Origin: Gliomastix tumulicola
Taxonomy: Eukaryota; Ascomycota; Sordariomycetes; Hypocreales; Bionectriaceae
Length of the DNA stretch: 64,000 bases
Assembly: GCA_001599755.1 (NCBI GenBank)
Contig: BCHX01000002.1
Span: 558,001 to 622,000 of the forward strand
Reading direction: 5' to 3'
Under the pieces are notes generated by a model. That model did no database searches. It saw nothing but the letters and a program-made list of their open reading frames with translations, and was not told where the DNA came from. Each line of letters opens with the position of its first letter. The first letter of the stretch is position 1. This document shows positions 42,681-53,800 of this stretch, in pieces. A program made the position numbers and the translations under genes.

Positions 42681-44085
42681 ATGCCACATACTCTCTCATA
42701 CTTCAGCCCTATCATCCGTCGCGCATTTCCAGGTCGAAATCTATGCTGCTCCAAGAGAATACCGAGCACCTTGGCGGTTGACGCAATGCCCGTCACAGCA
42801 GTGAAATCACTCAACATCGACAGCGCTGACGACGCTGATGGCCAGTACAGCGACACAGGCAGCTTCATGTGCTGCACCGACGACGAGATCGACGTTGAGG
42901 ATGAGTGCGAGCCCAGGGATAGATATGCACAAGGCATCCACTATCCCATCTCCATCGGCGAAGTCTTGAACTCGAGATATCGTGTCGTCCACAAGCTGGG
43001 CTGGGGCGGCTTCACGGTTTGGATGGCGCGCGACCTTAAAAAACAGAAGATGGTGGCTCTCAAGATCGGTATTCCTCCCGGGAAAGAGGGTCCGGACTGG
43101 GAGGAAAGAGAACTTGAGATGCAGCGAGAGATCGCTCGATCTGTGCGAGACACATCTCACATTCTGACCCTCCTCGACACCTTTTATCTCGCCGGACCGA
43201 AGGGCCTACACACAGTCAATGTATTCCCACCCCGAGGTCCAAGCCTGGACTATGGAGTGGGAAAGGCACCGGTGAAGGAGAGAATGAAGGCCGCTAGGCA
43301 GCTACTCCTGGCCATCAAGGCCCTACACGATGCCGACATCATCGTGCGAGGTAAGCACGCCTCTTCATCCTGAGAGCCTGTCCCCTAACCGGTAGATAGA
43401 CTTGAATAATGGTGGTATTCTGTAGGATATCGGCGACATAGAAAACTACACCACGAGACAAGCCTACCAAGCTTTTGGACGCCCCCGAAAAGTACGTCTG
43501 CGGATGGATCCTTGGAAGGAAGGGGAGTTAGTCGAGCCTATCAAGCTTGACATAAGCTCAGTCCGTGGTAACATCTCTCTTGCCGACTTTGGGCTCGCGA
43601 TCAAGCACGGGACCCAAGTCAAGAGGAACTGGCAGTCGCCGGCGATATTCTGCGGCCCTGAGCGTTTCCACCGCGCCGGTCCCAGCTTCGCGGGCGACAT
43701 ATGGAGTTACGGCTGCCTGCTGGGATGGCTTTACCTTGGTAACACTCCCATTCACGGCAACGGGGCCATGACAGTGGTTGATAATATAGTGAAGAGGCTG
43801 GGGCCTCTCCCAGCCGAATGGGCTGGCACGGTTGAGTGGGCTGACGAACCTGAAGAGTTCGGAAACCGGGACTGGTGGTATGATCAGGAATGGAAGCCAA
43901 ATAAGGGTGATACCTTGGAAGCCTTCGCAGGAAGGGCGCGCCCGGACCTTGGCGAGGATGAGAGAGCGTTGGTACTGAGGGTACTTCGCAAGGTGTTGGC
44001 GCACCGGCCGGAGCAGCGTCCCACTGCGTCCGGGCTTCTCGAAGATGCCGATTTCAAGGCCCTGATGTCGATTCATGGATGTTGA
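42681..44085 (+). pseudogene. SRPK-like protein kinase locus with a stop in the catalytic loop
   Basis: Exons 42681-43350 and 43400-44085 join in phase. The protein has an SRPK-type start (MPHTLSYFSPI), glycine loop KLGWGGFTVWMARD, Lys in MVALKIGI, a helix with WEERELEMQREI, and LADFGLAI (DFG), then PAIFCGPERFH and a C-lobe with SYGCLLGWLYLGNTPIHG. Two defects lie at the catalytic loop: the expected HxDL reads IIVRDLNNGGIL with no His, and the following codon is TAG (43423-43425), where Gln or Leu would fit. After it the frame continues to 44085. A cryptic splice from GT at 43342 to the AG of ctgtag would bypass the stop in frame but delete the catalytic loop. Either way an active SR-protein-type kinase seems unlikely. 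It stands directly behind the NACHT gene. Confidence 0.7.
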
Positions 44086-46392
44086 GCATTAGGGCACGCA
44101 CCGTGTACCTGCAAAGCGTACTGCTGCCCACTACCCACACACTAGTAGCCCTCTGTGTGCACAGAACGGTAGAGGCTGCAGCAGAGGACACAGGCGGAGG
44201 TATCGCCCTATGGCAATGGTGTCACTTTAGAGTGCCACCAGCGCCGCAGTAGAGAACGCCAAATACAACAAGGCAACCATGGAATTGCTTCCTGGAAGGC
44301 ATATATGGTCCGAAAAGTTAGTAGGCGATATCCTCATCGCAAAACCAATTACCGTTCAGGTAGCGGGACCAGCTTTGAGGATTCTAACGAGAAGAGCTTC
44401 TGGTCATTTCAGTGAATTCCGGAGTCTGGATAAGCTGGTAGAGATGTGGGCTCGGGACGGGAAACACGGCAACATGATGCTAGAGAGTCGATTCTCGAAG
44501 GTACGGTGGATGGCTCTGAGACCACATAGAGAACCCCAATCTTGCTAGTCAGAGTATTTGGAATAGATGTACGATATCAGCTCAAGTTTATTCAACAAAA
44601 AATCAGCAATATATTGTCCTCCAACCAGAGACTTGATTCTGCCACAGGGAACGAGTGGCACGCGATACTACCGGTAAGATAGTTTCTTGGACGCGAAGGT
44701 ATCAGAAACGATTACTCGGAGAGAACAAAGAATGCATTTTACCAGAGGCAACCACTCACAGGAACAGAACACTCGTGCTTGATGTTCTCGCAGAAGGCAA
44801 TCCTGAGAAGGCTTTCATCATGGGGAAGATCGCGAAGACTGTTCTACGCCATACAAAGCCGGAAAGGCCTGTTGCATCATATCATTCAACGATGGCCGAC
44901 GCGCGTACCAGCAGCAGCCAGAGTCTTGAATAAAACAGCGCAGATCGATGAAGACGGGGAGGCCTTCAGGTATCTGGAGATCCTTCCGTGGGTAGGACTA
45001 GATCTAAATCAGCCTATAGGGAGCGTGGCTGATATGACGACGGGCCGAGTTGCTCCCACACAGCTGGATGCGAGGGACGCCGGAGGTAGAATGGGCATCT
45101 GCCCTACGGAGTTGAGAAGTTCTCTGTTCCGGCGCAGAAGATGGGTGTGTGAAGACTGGGTTATTTAATATGGCAGGCAGTCCATTGATGAGAGCATGTC
45201 AAGGATAGGCACAATTTTCGTTCTCGCCCGTGTGCATCCACGAGCTGCATGTGCTTCAGCTTGACCCTCCGTGCCTCCCAACACAACGGATAACCAAAAG
45301 AACCGTCGTCGGAGAAGGTCAGCTAGGAAAATTCAGGCCAAGCTCTGGAGCAAAAGGCACCCTAGGTCCTTGGCGCACGATAATACGGCGATCACTGCTC
45401 AGAGAGGCAACTCCAGTGAACATTGCCAGAAGGCCCCCAGACCCCCTCCCTCCACCAAGTCCTCCAATGATAACCTGGCCACGGGGGACGAATTGGAGGA
45501 TGGGCAAACCTGCCATGAAGCGTTGCTGGACTGTTGGTTGAAGCTGGCAGGGATCAGTGTGGGTGGCACGGTACAGAAGACGGACTGTCCATCGTGGGAT
45601 TCGTGGCTTGTCTCATGTTCCTTTGCAGCGGGCGCCATTGGGTAGCAGATCCAATTGAGGCCTTCAGGGCGGAACTGCTCCGGCTCTCGTGTATGACGAT
45701 CACCCAGGGCAATTACCGTGCCGGGACCACCTAGCGCACTGCTCTGCTTTCCTCGTCGCTTCGTCGGGCGGGCAGAGAGGGCTGATTTCGTTTGCTTGAT
45801 CTTGACAGAGACGGCGAGCATCTTCACTGAGGCTCTTGAGTCGTGACATTGGACGGCTTTTCAATAGTCTGCTCGTGCCTGTCAACAATATTTTCAAGCT
45901 TAAAAGCTAAAACTTAACTCTATCGCACAGCACATGCACCGCACAAGCTGGAGACAAAGGAACCAACGAGACGCGACGGCGAACGCCGGCTTCTCCACTG
46001 ACTCCGAGCAGAGAAACAGAGATAAGCCAATGGACTTCCCCACGTGTTATCTCGAGGTGACGAGCTTCCTGTTGGTGGTGTGTCATGGTGGGCAGTCTCT
46101 GTGGCACCAACTTGGCCCCCCCTGTCCAGAGCGCCCCGAGAAACCAAGACAAGCACTAAAAGGCACCTTTTCAGTGGAGAGGGACTCGCCTCAGGTCCTT
46201 CTATTCTCGGCACCTTAAAACCTGGGAACGCTGCCCGCCAGATCGCGCCTTCAGGATGACGCCCTTCTCTCCCCAGCAGGAATTGGCTTCACGCAGGTCT
46301 TTCTTGACGTTCTCTTGATCTCCTTTTGCTTCTCTTTGGCTCCCTTTCTGTTCCAATTTCGCCCAATTAGCCGCTGTGTGGCATCCGAGACC
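44086..46392. other. 2.3 kb stretch without a supportable gene
   Basis: Plus-strand frames at 44279-44548 (MELLPGRHIWSEKL onward) and 44779-45168 have somewhat protein-like composition but share no frame and show no domain; they could be debris of an ankyrin or similar gene. The right part (45900-46392) is promoter and leader of the 5'-nucleotidase gene. Confidence 0.4.
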
Positions 46393-48275
46393 ATGAAGTC
46401 CGTCCTCTCCCTCGCCGCGGTTGGCGCCTTTGCCGGCGCTGCTGTCGCCGATGATGTCCTCTTCAGCAGGCGTCTCGACCTGAGCAAGCGCCAGGAGGAC
46501 GCAGGCAGCTGGAATGTCTGTAAGTGCTGCCGCCAGAGTCCCAAAACAAACCCACGGAAAACGGCCGCTGACCGCAAGATCCCCCAACAGCGTTCTTCCA
46601 CGTCAACGACATCCACGCCCACCTCGACGAGTTCACGTCCTCGGGCTCCGACTGCGACGAGCCCGAGGAGGGCTGCTACGGCGGCTACGCGCGCATCAAG
46701 AGCAAGGTCGACGAGCTGCGCGGCGAGCACCCGGACAGCCTGTGGCTCAACGCGGGCGACGAGTTCCAGGGCACGCTGTACTACTCCTTCTACAAGGGCG
46801 AGAAGATCGCCGAGACGCTCAACGACCTCGACTTCGACGTCATGACGCTCGGCAACCACGAGTGGGACGGCGGCGAGGAGGAGCTGGGCGAGTTCCTGGC
46901 CAACCTGACGTTTCCCATCGTCGCGGCCAACGTGCGCAGCGAGAACGAGCAGATCAAGCCGTACATCGAGCCGTACCACGTCTTCGAGGACAAGAAGCTG
47001 GCGGTGATTGGCGCCGTGACGACGGAGACGCCGTCGATTGCGGATGTCGGCGACAAGACGGAGTTTGTCGACCCGATCCAGGCCATCCAGGAGGCCATCT
47101 ACGAGATCCGCAACGAGACGGACGTCAAGTACATTGTCGCCCTGACGCATCTCGGGTACGAGGTCGACATGGAGCTTGGTGAGAAGACGGAGGGTCTGTC
47201 GCTCATCATCGGCGCTCACAGCCACACCCTGCTTGGTGACATGGAGGACGCCGAGGGCAAGTATCCTACCATTGTCAACAACACGGCCGGCGACGAGGTC
47301 TTCATCGTCACCTCGTACCGCTGGGGCGAGTACCTCGGCTCCATCAGCCTGCGCTTCGACGAGCAGGACGGCTCGATCCTCGGCTACTACGGCGCGCCCA
47401 TCCACCTAACCAACACGACCTCCCAGGACGACAAGCTCCAGGAGCAGATCCAGGAGTGGCGCGGCCCCTTTGAGGAGTTCGCCTCCGAGGTGCTTGGTGA
47501 GACCAACGCTGAGCTCGGCCAGGAGGACTGCCAGGACGGCGACTGCCTGCTGGGCCAGGTCATGGCCGACGCCATGCTCGAGTACCGCGTCAACCTCACC
47601 GAGGGCTCCGACGCCACGGCTCCCGACTTTGCTCTCGTCAACGCCGGCGGCATCCGCGCCACCATCGACGAGGGCGAGATCACGCGCGGCGAGGTCCTCA
47701 CGTCGTTCCCCTTCGGCAACGCCATCGTCGAGCTCCAGTACAACGGCTCTGAGGTCCGCTCCATCTTCGAGGGTGCCGTCTCCATGGTCAACCAGTTCAA
47801 CGACGAGGAGATCGGCTCTTGGTTCCAGGTCTCGCGCGGTGTCAAGGTCGAGTACAACCCGGACAACGACGCCGGCAGCCGTCTCGTCAATGTCACCATC
47901 GACGGCAAGCCCATCGACAACGAGGCCGACTACCGCATCGTCACGCTTGACTTCCTTGCCGGCGGCGGCGACAACATCTTTGTCGAGACGTCTGACTTTG
48001 CCAGCCTTGATCTCCAGGACGAGGTTCTCATTCAGTACATTGAGGCGCACAGCCCTCTGGAGCCTGAGCTTGAGGAGCGTGTTGTGGCGACTGATGCCCA
48101 GCCCAGCGAGGATGACAACTCGGATGACTCTGGCTCTGGGGGCGACAACTCTGGTGACTCCGGCAACGGCTCTGGCGATGGTAACAGTGATGGCAACGGC
48201 GAGGGCGCAGCTGGCATGCTGGCTGCTCCTCTCTGGACGGTCCTCGCTGTGGGCGCTCTTATGGCTACCCTATAA
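46393..48275 (+). CDS. GPI-anchored 5'-nucleotidase-family metallophosphatase
   Basis: Exons 46393-46519 and 46591-48275 give 603 residues. A signal peptide (MKSVLSLAAVGAFAGAAVA) leads into the calcineurin-like metallophosphatase domain: FFHVNDIHAHLDE (metal ligands Asp49, His51), LNAGDEFQGT, TLGNHEWDGG (Asn131-His132), IVALTHLGYE and IIGAHSHT. The 5'-nucleotidase C-terminal domain follows with LVNAGGIR, SFPFGNAIV and GGGDNIF. The end is a Gly/Asp/Ser-rich linker and a hydrophobic tail (LWTVLAVGALMATL), the pattern of a GPI-anchor signal. It should release phosphate from extracellular nucleotides or related esters at the cell surface. GC content and third-position bias are very high, as in the phospholipase B gene. 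Confidence 0.92.
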
Positions 48276-48661
48276 ACGACATGAATGAAGGCGGATAAGA
48301 CGAGATGAGATGACACGATAAGTTGGATAAATACCGGGTGTCCCATTTGGATATTCATATGTATGTGCTTTAACAGTTTTTGTATATTTAAATAGCACAT
48401 ATTGAATTATCGTGCTCTTCCATTACCATTGAATGGGTCTTTGATCCCACATGTCTTCCCTTAATCCTCTACCGAGGCCGCTTGAAAGCCAGAGACCCAT
48501 CCAGCTCCCGACTTGCAGCATCATCCTATCGATATCCCTCAACAATTTGCGCCCACGTCTTGTCAAAGGATCTCCAGGCCATGCATCATCTCCCAATGCT
48601 CCAATTATAGTCCTCCATATATCGTGTGATCAGGCACCAGCCGCGCTCTCATGCTCCTTCA
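48276..48661. other. 3' region of the 5'-nucleotidase gene
   Basis: About 390 bases. It is AT-rich just after the stop (probable 3' untranslated region) and contains nothing else I can support. Confidence 0.5.
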
Positions 48662-48799
48662 CTATCGTTTCTCTTCGAGGGGACTAGCCATCAGCCGACG
48701 ACGGTAGGAAAGCATGGCGAACCAGAGCATCATGAAGACCACGGCGCTGCCAACGAGGGAGATGCTGAGGATGGCTGCCGGTAGCGTAAATTCGGGCAT
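48662..48799 (-). CDS. Candidate 45-residue single-pass membrane microprotein
   Basis: From the ATG at 48799 the minus strand encodes 45 residues beginning MPEFTLPAAILSIS, with one strong hydrophobic segment (about residues 6-28) followed by a positively charged stretch (SYRRR) and an ELK-like charged end (PLEEKR). The arrangement, short luminal N-terminus, one helix, basic cytosolic side, is that of real small membrane proteins such as respiratory-complex or ER microproteins. The upstream in-frame extension to 48913 is low complexity. There is no intron or homology that I can name, so the call rests on composition and topology only. Confidence 0.35.
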   Translation of the reverse strand: MPEFTLPAAILSISLVGSAVVFMMLWFAMLSYRRRLMASPLEEKR

Positions 48800-49136
48800 T
48801 CTGGATCGAGAATGAAGAATAAGGGTGGAAATGCTAGCAATGACGAGGCTTCTGATCGATGGCAGTTGTAAGAGAGGTAGAAGCGTAGGATGAAGACGTG
48901 CAGGAGATAACAATCAGTCAAGAGGAACGACATCTTTTTATTTCGTTTTATATAGCATTCATTGCAGCTCGTTATCCAAAGACTCCTTCCCGTCATGAAT
49001 CACTCATCTGGAGGGCTACCCGTGAAGTAGCACGCACAGCGTCATGAAGGGGCGACGATTCAGAAATCATCCTCCTCGTGCAACCACCACATGATACTTG
49101 CCCCCAGAAATATGACCTTGCCGCGTCAGAGATCGT

Positions 49137-50896
49137 TTAGTAAGTGTAACGGAATTCGGGAGAGGCATCGTCCTAATCAGATGTTAGCTTCTGTGTGACA
49201 CCTCTTCAGAACATCTAGATACAGATGGCAACTTACATCATGCGCCTCAAGCAGCTTCTCGCCACGGTCCGCCTTGGCATTCTGCCTCTTGAACTCGAGA
49301 TCACAGATGAGGACCAGAATAATGTTGAGCGTGGCGCAGGCGATGCACGCGTACATGCCGGGCTTGTACCCCGTAGGCTTGTCCTGCTCACGGAAGACGA
49401 GCGAGCCCGCAATACCGCCAATGCCGCCGAAGCCGACCATTGTCGAGCTGCAGAAGGCGCGCTTCCACTGACCGCGCAGGTTGTTGGCCTGGAAGGACAT
49501 GACGGCGGGGATGTTGGAGTTGGCACCGGCCGTGACGAAGAACATGCCCAGGAACTGGACGCCCGGCTTGGAGTGCCAGCCCATGAGCGGGAGGCCGATG
49601 AGCGCGAGGACCATGTTGATGAGGATGACGGGTCCGCGGAAGCGGTACTTGTCGCCGAGCCAGGCGGTCGCGAACATGACGATGCCGGCGAACACGTAGG
49701 GGGGAGCCGACAGGCACTGGGCCTCGGCGACGGTGAAGCCCATGTTGGCCATGAGCAGGATGGGCCCCGTGTACGCGAGCGAGTAGGTCATGGTGGTGCT
49801 GTTGAAGAAGATGAGGGCGTAGCACCAGATCTTCCAGTCGGAGCCGGCGCTGAGGAACTTGCGCAGGTTGAAGGGCTCGACCTTGGCGTCGCCGCGGTCG
49901 TGCGCGATGCGCGAGACGATCCAGTTGCGCTCGTTCTGGCCGAGGAAGGACCAGTTCTTGCGCTTCGAGTCCGGGAAGTCGACAAGGAGCCAGTAGCCGG
50001 CGACGCCGACGAGGCACGTGAGGACGCCCTCGAGGCAGAAGATCCAGCGCCAGCCCGTCATGTTGGCCCTGCCGCTGAGCTGGGAGAGCTATCCGGGGGT
50101 GTTAGTATCGAGGGAGCATATGCGTTGAGGGATGGGGGGGTGACGTACACCGTAAGCGAGGATACCGGAGAAGGCCGAGGCGACGCAGCCAAGGAGGTAG
50201 AAGACGGAGTATCGCTTTCCGACCTCATCTGTACAACAACAGAGCAGTCAGTATCAATGTCTCAGACGCTGGCGGGATGGGCCGTACATCTCGTGTACCA
50301 CGTGCTGAGCAGGTAGACACAGCTGGGGAAGAAGCCGGCCTCCAGGATACCGAGAAGGACTCGGCAGGCGTACAGCTGCTTGTGGTTCTTGACGAATCCC
50401 ATGCCAATCATGACGGCGCCCCAGAGCAGCGTGATGACGGACAGGTGGATGCGAGGGCCGATCTTGCGCACGAGAATGGTGGACGGCGGCTGGAACAGGA
50501 TGTACGGGATAAAGAAGACGAGATTGGCAATATTCTGCACCCACAGTCAGTCAATTAATTGATTCCAACAATATCGAGGGAGGGAGGGAGGGAGGGAGGC
50601 AAGGGGAGGCATACGTATCGGAAGTCCCTCGCAAGGTCGAGCTCGAGGCTCATTCCAGCAATGTTGGCAAAGCTCATGTTGATGCGGTCCATGAGGGAGA
50701 TGCAGTACATGAGGCCGACCGTCACGACGAGACGACGGTCGACGCGGCGGATGATTTTCCGCTGCTCCTTGTGGTCGAAGCCATAGTCGTCGGGATCACC
50801 GTGGCGCGCATTGTCGTCGACGTGCTCGAGACGCGGGCTCCCGGGCTTCTCGACGTCGCCGCTGCTGCGGTGCTTGTCGTCGAGGCTGATGGTCAT
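49137..50896 (-). CDS. MFS transporter, Dal5/allantoate anion:cation symporter type
   Basis: Five exons on minus, 50896-50615, 50534-50288, 50228-50149, 50088-49237 and 49172-49137, give 498 residues. The family features are clear: KIIRRVDRRLV before helix 1, YCISLMDRINMSFANIAGM, VRKIGPRIHLS, LGILEAGFFPSCVYLLSTWYTRYEVGKR, GWRWIFCLEGVLTCLVGV and a long cytosolic loop with NERNWIVSRIAHDRGD. Relatives carry allantoate, nicotinate, pantothenate or other organic anions. The last exon encodes only eleven residues (DDASPEFRYTY) and would be missed if the preceding donor were read through. Intron 1 contains a run of GGGA units (50577-50599 on plus). The substrate cannot be told from sequence. Confidence 0.92.
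50577..50599 (+). repeat. GGGA tandem repeat in intron 1 of the MFS gene
   Basis: About six GGGA units are visible on plus, so the transcript carries a TCCC-type pyrimidine tract inside the intron, downstream of the donor. Confidence 0.8.
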
Positions 50897-53800
50897 GGTG
50901 GGCTGGCTGGGGAGAGAGAGGAGGTTTCAACTGCTGATGGTTGCACGCGTGCGTCACGCGGAGGGCGGGGAGAGGTCTGGTGTAGCCTAGGCTCTCTGAG
51001 AAGGAGAAGGGCCAATGTCCAGAAGAAGATATAGGTGCAGGACAACAGATAGAAGAAGGGAACGAGGGGAGGAGGGAGACTGGTGATCTGGGCCTCTTGG
51101 GGAAGGAAGAGAAGAAAAGTCGACGCAGGATGTGGGGGACGACCTGGGGTATTAAAAGGACGGCAGCAGGCTCAAGGCATCCAGAGTCGCACGGACGCAC
51201 AACAGGAGATCCGAGCTTTCTGACGGGCTGGATGCCAATGCACGTCTCGACCTTGGAGCAGAGGGCACATGGCTGGTCGGAGAGCGAGAGGAGCCAGCCA
51301 GGCGCCCAGATAGATAGTGGCGGGGGGGGGANGNNGGCCCGTGATGGAGGGGGGGTTGGACGTGCAGCGGCTTGCATCCACACCCCATCCACGATGATCG
51401 AATGAGAATCCATGATGTGGCTTTTGCCCAACGAGTCTGGAAGCCCACGTTACGTGGAGGGTGGTGTGCAGGGGATAATAGCACCGTACCGTAGACAAGA
51501 AGCGGTAGGGAGAGTCGAAAGCCTGCAGTCAGTTAGGCCTCTTCTTCCCCCGCCCCCTGCTAGCTGTTTCTCGAGCTCCTCCTCCTCTTTCCCCCATATT
51601 TCCCCCATACTCTTCCAAGCTTAGCGGCCAGGCTTGGGATCAAGACCCGTGCGGTTTGTGGACCGTCAGTTGGCGAGGGAATCCTTGGACAGACGCATCA
51701 TCAGGAGTCGCGCACGCCGGAGGAAGCAGAAAGGCAATTTGCACATCTTCAGATCCAGCGCGAGAATAATGGCTCGACTTACAGGGCAGCGATAGAAGGG
51801 TTACGTTGGGGGTCATCATGCAGCGTGCCGCTTACCGACATGTCGTGCGCGTGTTTCTTGAGGGGGGGGGCTGCTGCATGTTGAACTTGCCGGTCTCCAT
51901 CGGCGGGGGGGAGCAAGAACATGCAGAGTCGAACCCCGACTGGCGAATCAGAGCGTCTCCTGATTGGAGCGTTTGCGAAAATCTCCTTCCCTTTTGTCAC
52001 TTACGGGACCGAAGGGCACTCGGACGGTGGCCAGCAGGCATTCTGTCGGGTTCGAACCCCGGCCGCCGGTGACGTGGGATGATAAGCAATCTGCGTGGTT
52101 CCGATCAGGGTTTTCATGTTGCCATTGGGATCATGGCGTGAGTTATTGACTGTGATAGCGAGCAGAGTCGATGGATGGGCGTCTTCTGCCCGGCTGTGAC
52201 AGGCCATTATTGCCTGTCGCTACGGCAGCTTCAGGCCCTGCTAGCGCAAGCCACGGCACCTGGGCTTGAAATTGCGGGGTAATTTCAGCAGCCTGGAGGG
52301 CCTGGGGTCGCTCTTTAGGGGTGATTCCGGTCCCCGACGCCCATGCGCTGCCAGTGTCCCTTGCTCCTCTGGCTCTCCCAGCCACGTACCAAGTCGGTCA
52401 TGAGTCTCGAGCAAGGAACCCGGGATTGGGATCATGACTGATTCGATTGGACGACAGTCAGCATCAGGTGCAGCTGCCTCGCCCAGCGAGTGCCGCTCCT
52501 ATCCGGACCACCCATCCCGCACGGAACTATGTATTATCGGCCCGCGCACAGCGTCACGCGGACAGTCTCGCACTTTTATATAAAGCCGTGCGCATCTACG
52601 CACCCGTCCAACAGACGCATTTTGAAGATCCCGAGCAGCAGGGACAAAGAGAGAGAAGGGAATAACAACAGAAAAACATCCCATGTGCAGGTCCAGGCGT
52701 CCTCCCTCCTCAGCCTCACCGCCATGCACGACCCTCTCACTCAGACCACAACTTGCTTCTCTCGTTGGCAGGGGCTCACTCCATCGAAGCGTTAGCGCCC
52801 TGTTGGCAAAAACACCACGAACCATTCACGCCCCAGATGTTCAACTCCCGTGACTTCGGCCTCCCCTTGGGATGGTGTGCAGAGTCAGCTTTCCACTTGG
52901 CATACCCTCCCCTCTCCTGCCCATCCATCTTCCATATTCGTACGTCCTGCAAAAAGGGGATTCAAGCTTCGAGGAGAACCAAGAGCCAATACTCCCCGCA
53001 TCCCCAAGCATTCGCCCCCCGCTCCATCCCACTGTAAAAGCTTCGCCCTAGGCTGGACTGGTCCCAACCTCCGTCGCTATTGTCAAGATACCGAGGCTCA
53101 ACTCTCGTGCTTCCTTTCGTGACCTTTACCCCAGAACCGCTTGTCATTCTTCTCTGCGTCAAGGTTCTTTGGATCAAGATGCGAGGCAGCATGGCCCCAG
53201 ACTAGCGGGACTAGATCTAACCAAAGAGGAATAATGATCCGATTGGCTCTGGCCTGGTCCCCGATGAATGAAAGGTGCAGGAGATCGCTCCAGCTGAATG
53301 ATGGGCGCTCAGGATGTACTCATATGGATGCCTTTCCAACAAGGTTTTCCCGCGCATCCTGCATCGGAGGAGGAGGAGAGCCAACTCTACAGATATCCTT
53401 GGCAGGCTCTCCTCGAGCCCATTGTCGTCGAGCTTATTAGTGGCCGCCACGTCGGGGCTGCTGTCGGGTGACCGCGACTGGAATGGCACATCCTCGGATT
53501 CCATTCGCTGAAGCCCTGCGCCCCGAGTCTCGGCCCTCCAGCTCAAGGCCCGATGCACCCATTGCATATTAGCTCCTTCTCCCCCCGGCTACACGATAAT
53601 GTCACGGATGGACACGAGGCAGCCAAGAATCCTGGGGAAGAAGCCAGGGCAGGGATGGCTGTCAGATCAGCAGAGATGCCTCGGCGCGATGCAAAAATGT
53701 CACAGTAACCCAACCCGGTCGGTCCCCTCGTGGGTCTCTCCCATCTTGCAACCCGCGCAAGCGGTCGAAACAATACTTGAGCTATAGGACCATATATTCT

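Noticed and set aside
44279..45168. Possible ankyrin-type gene debris
   Set aside because: Frames are short, in different phases and show no clear ankyrin consensus.
46251..47405. Minus-strand frame opposite the 5'-nucleotidase
   Set aside because: Antisense shadow with low-complexity Val/Leu/Asp content and no domain.
49225..50316. Plus-strand frame opposite the Dal5-type transporter
   Set aside because: Crosses three introns of the real gene and has an antisense-type composition (Glu/Val/Ala/Gly).
52040..52075. tRNA-like B box (ggttcgaacccc) with a possible T arm
   Set aside because: A T stem can be drawn, but no matching acceptor 5' strand, D arm or anticodon arm is found at the right distance upstream.
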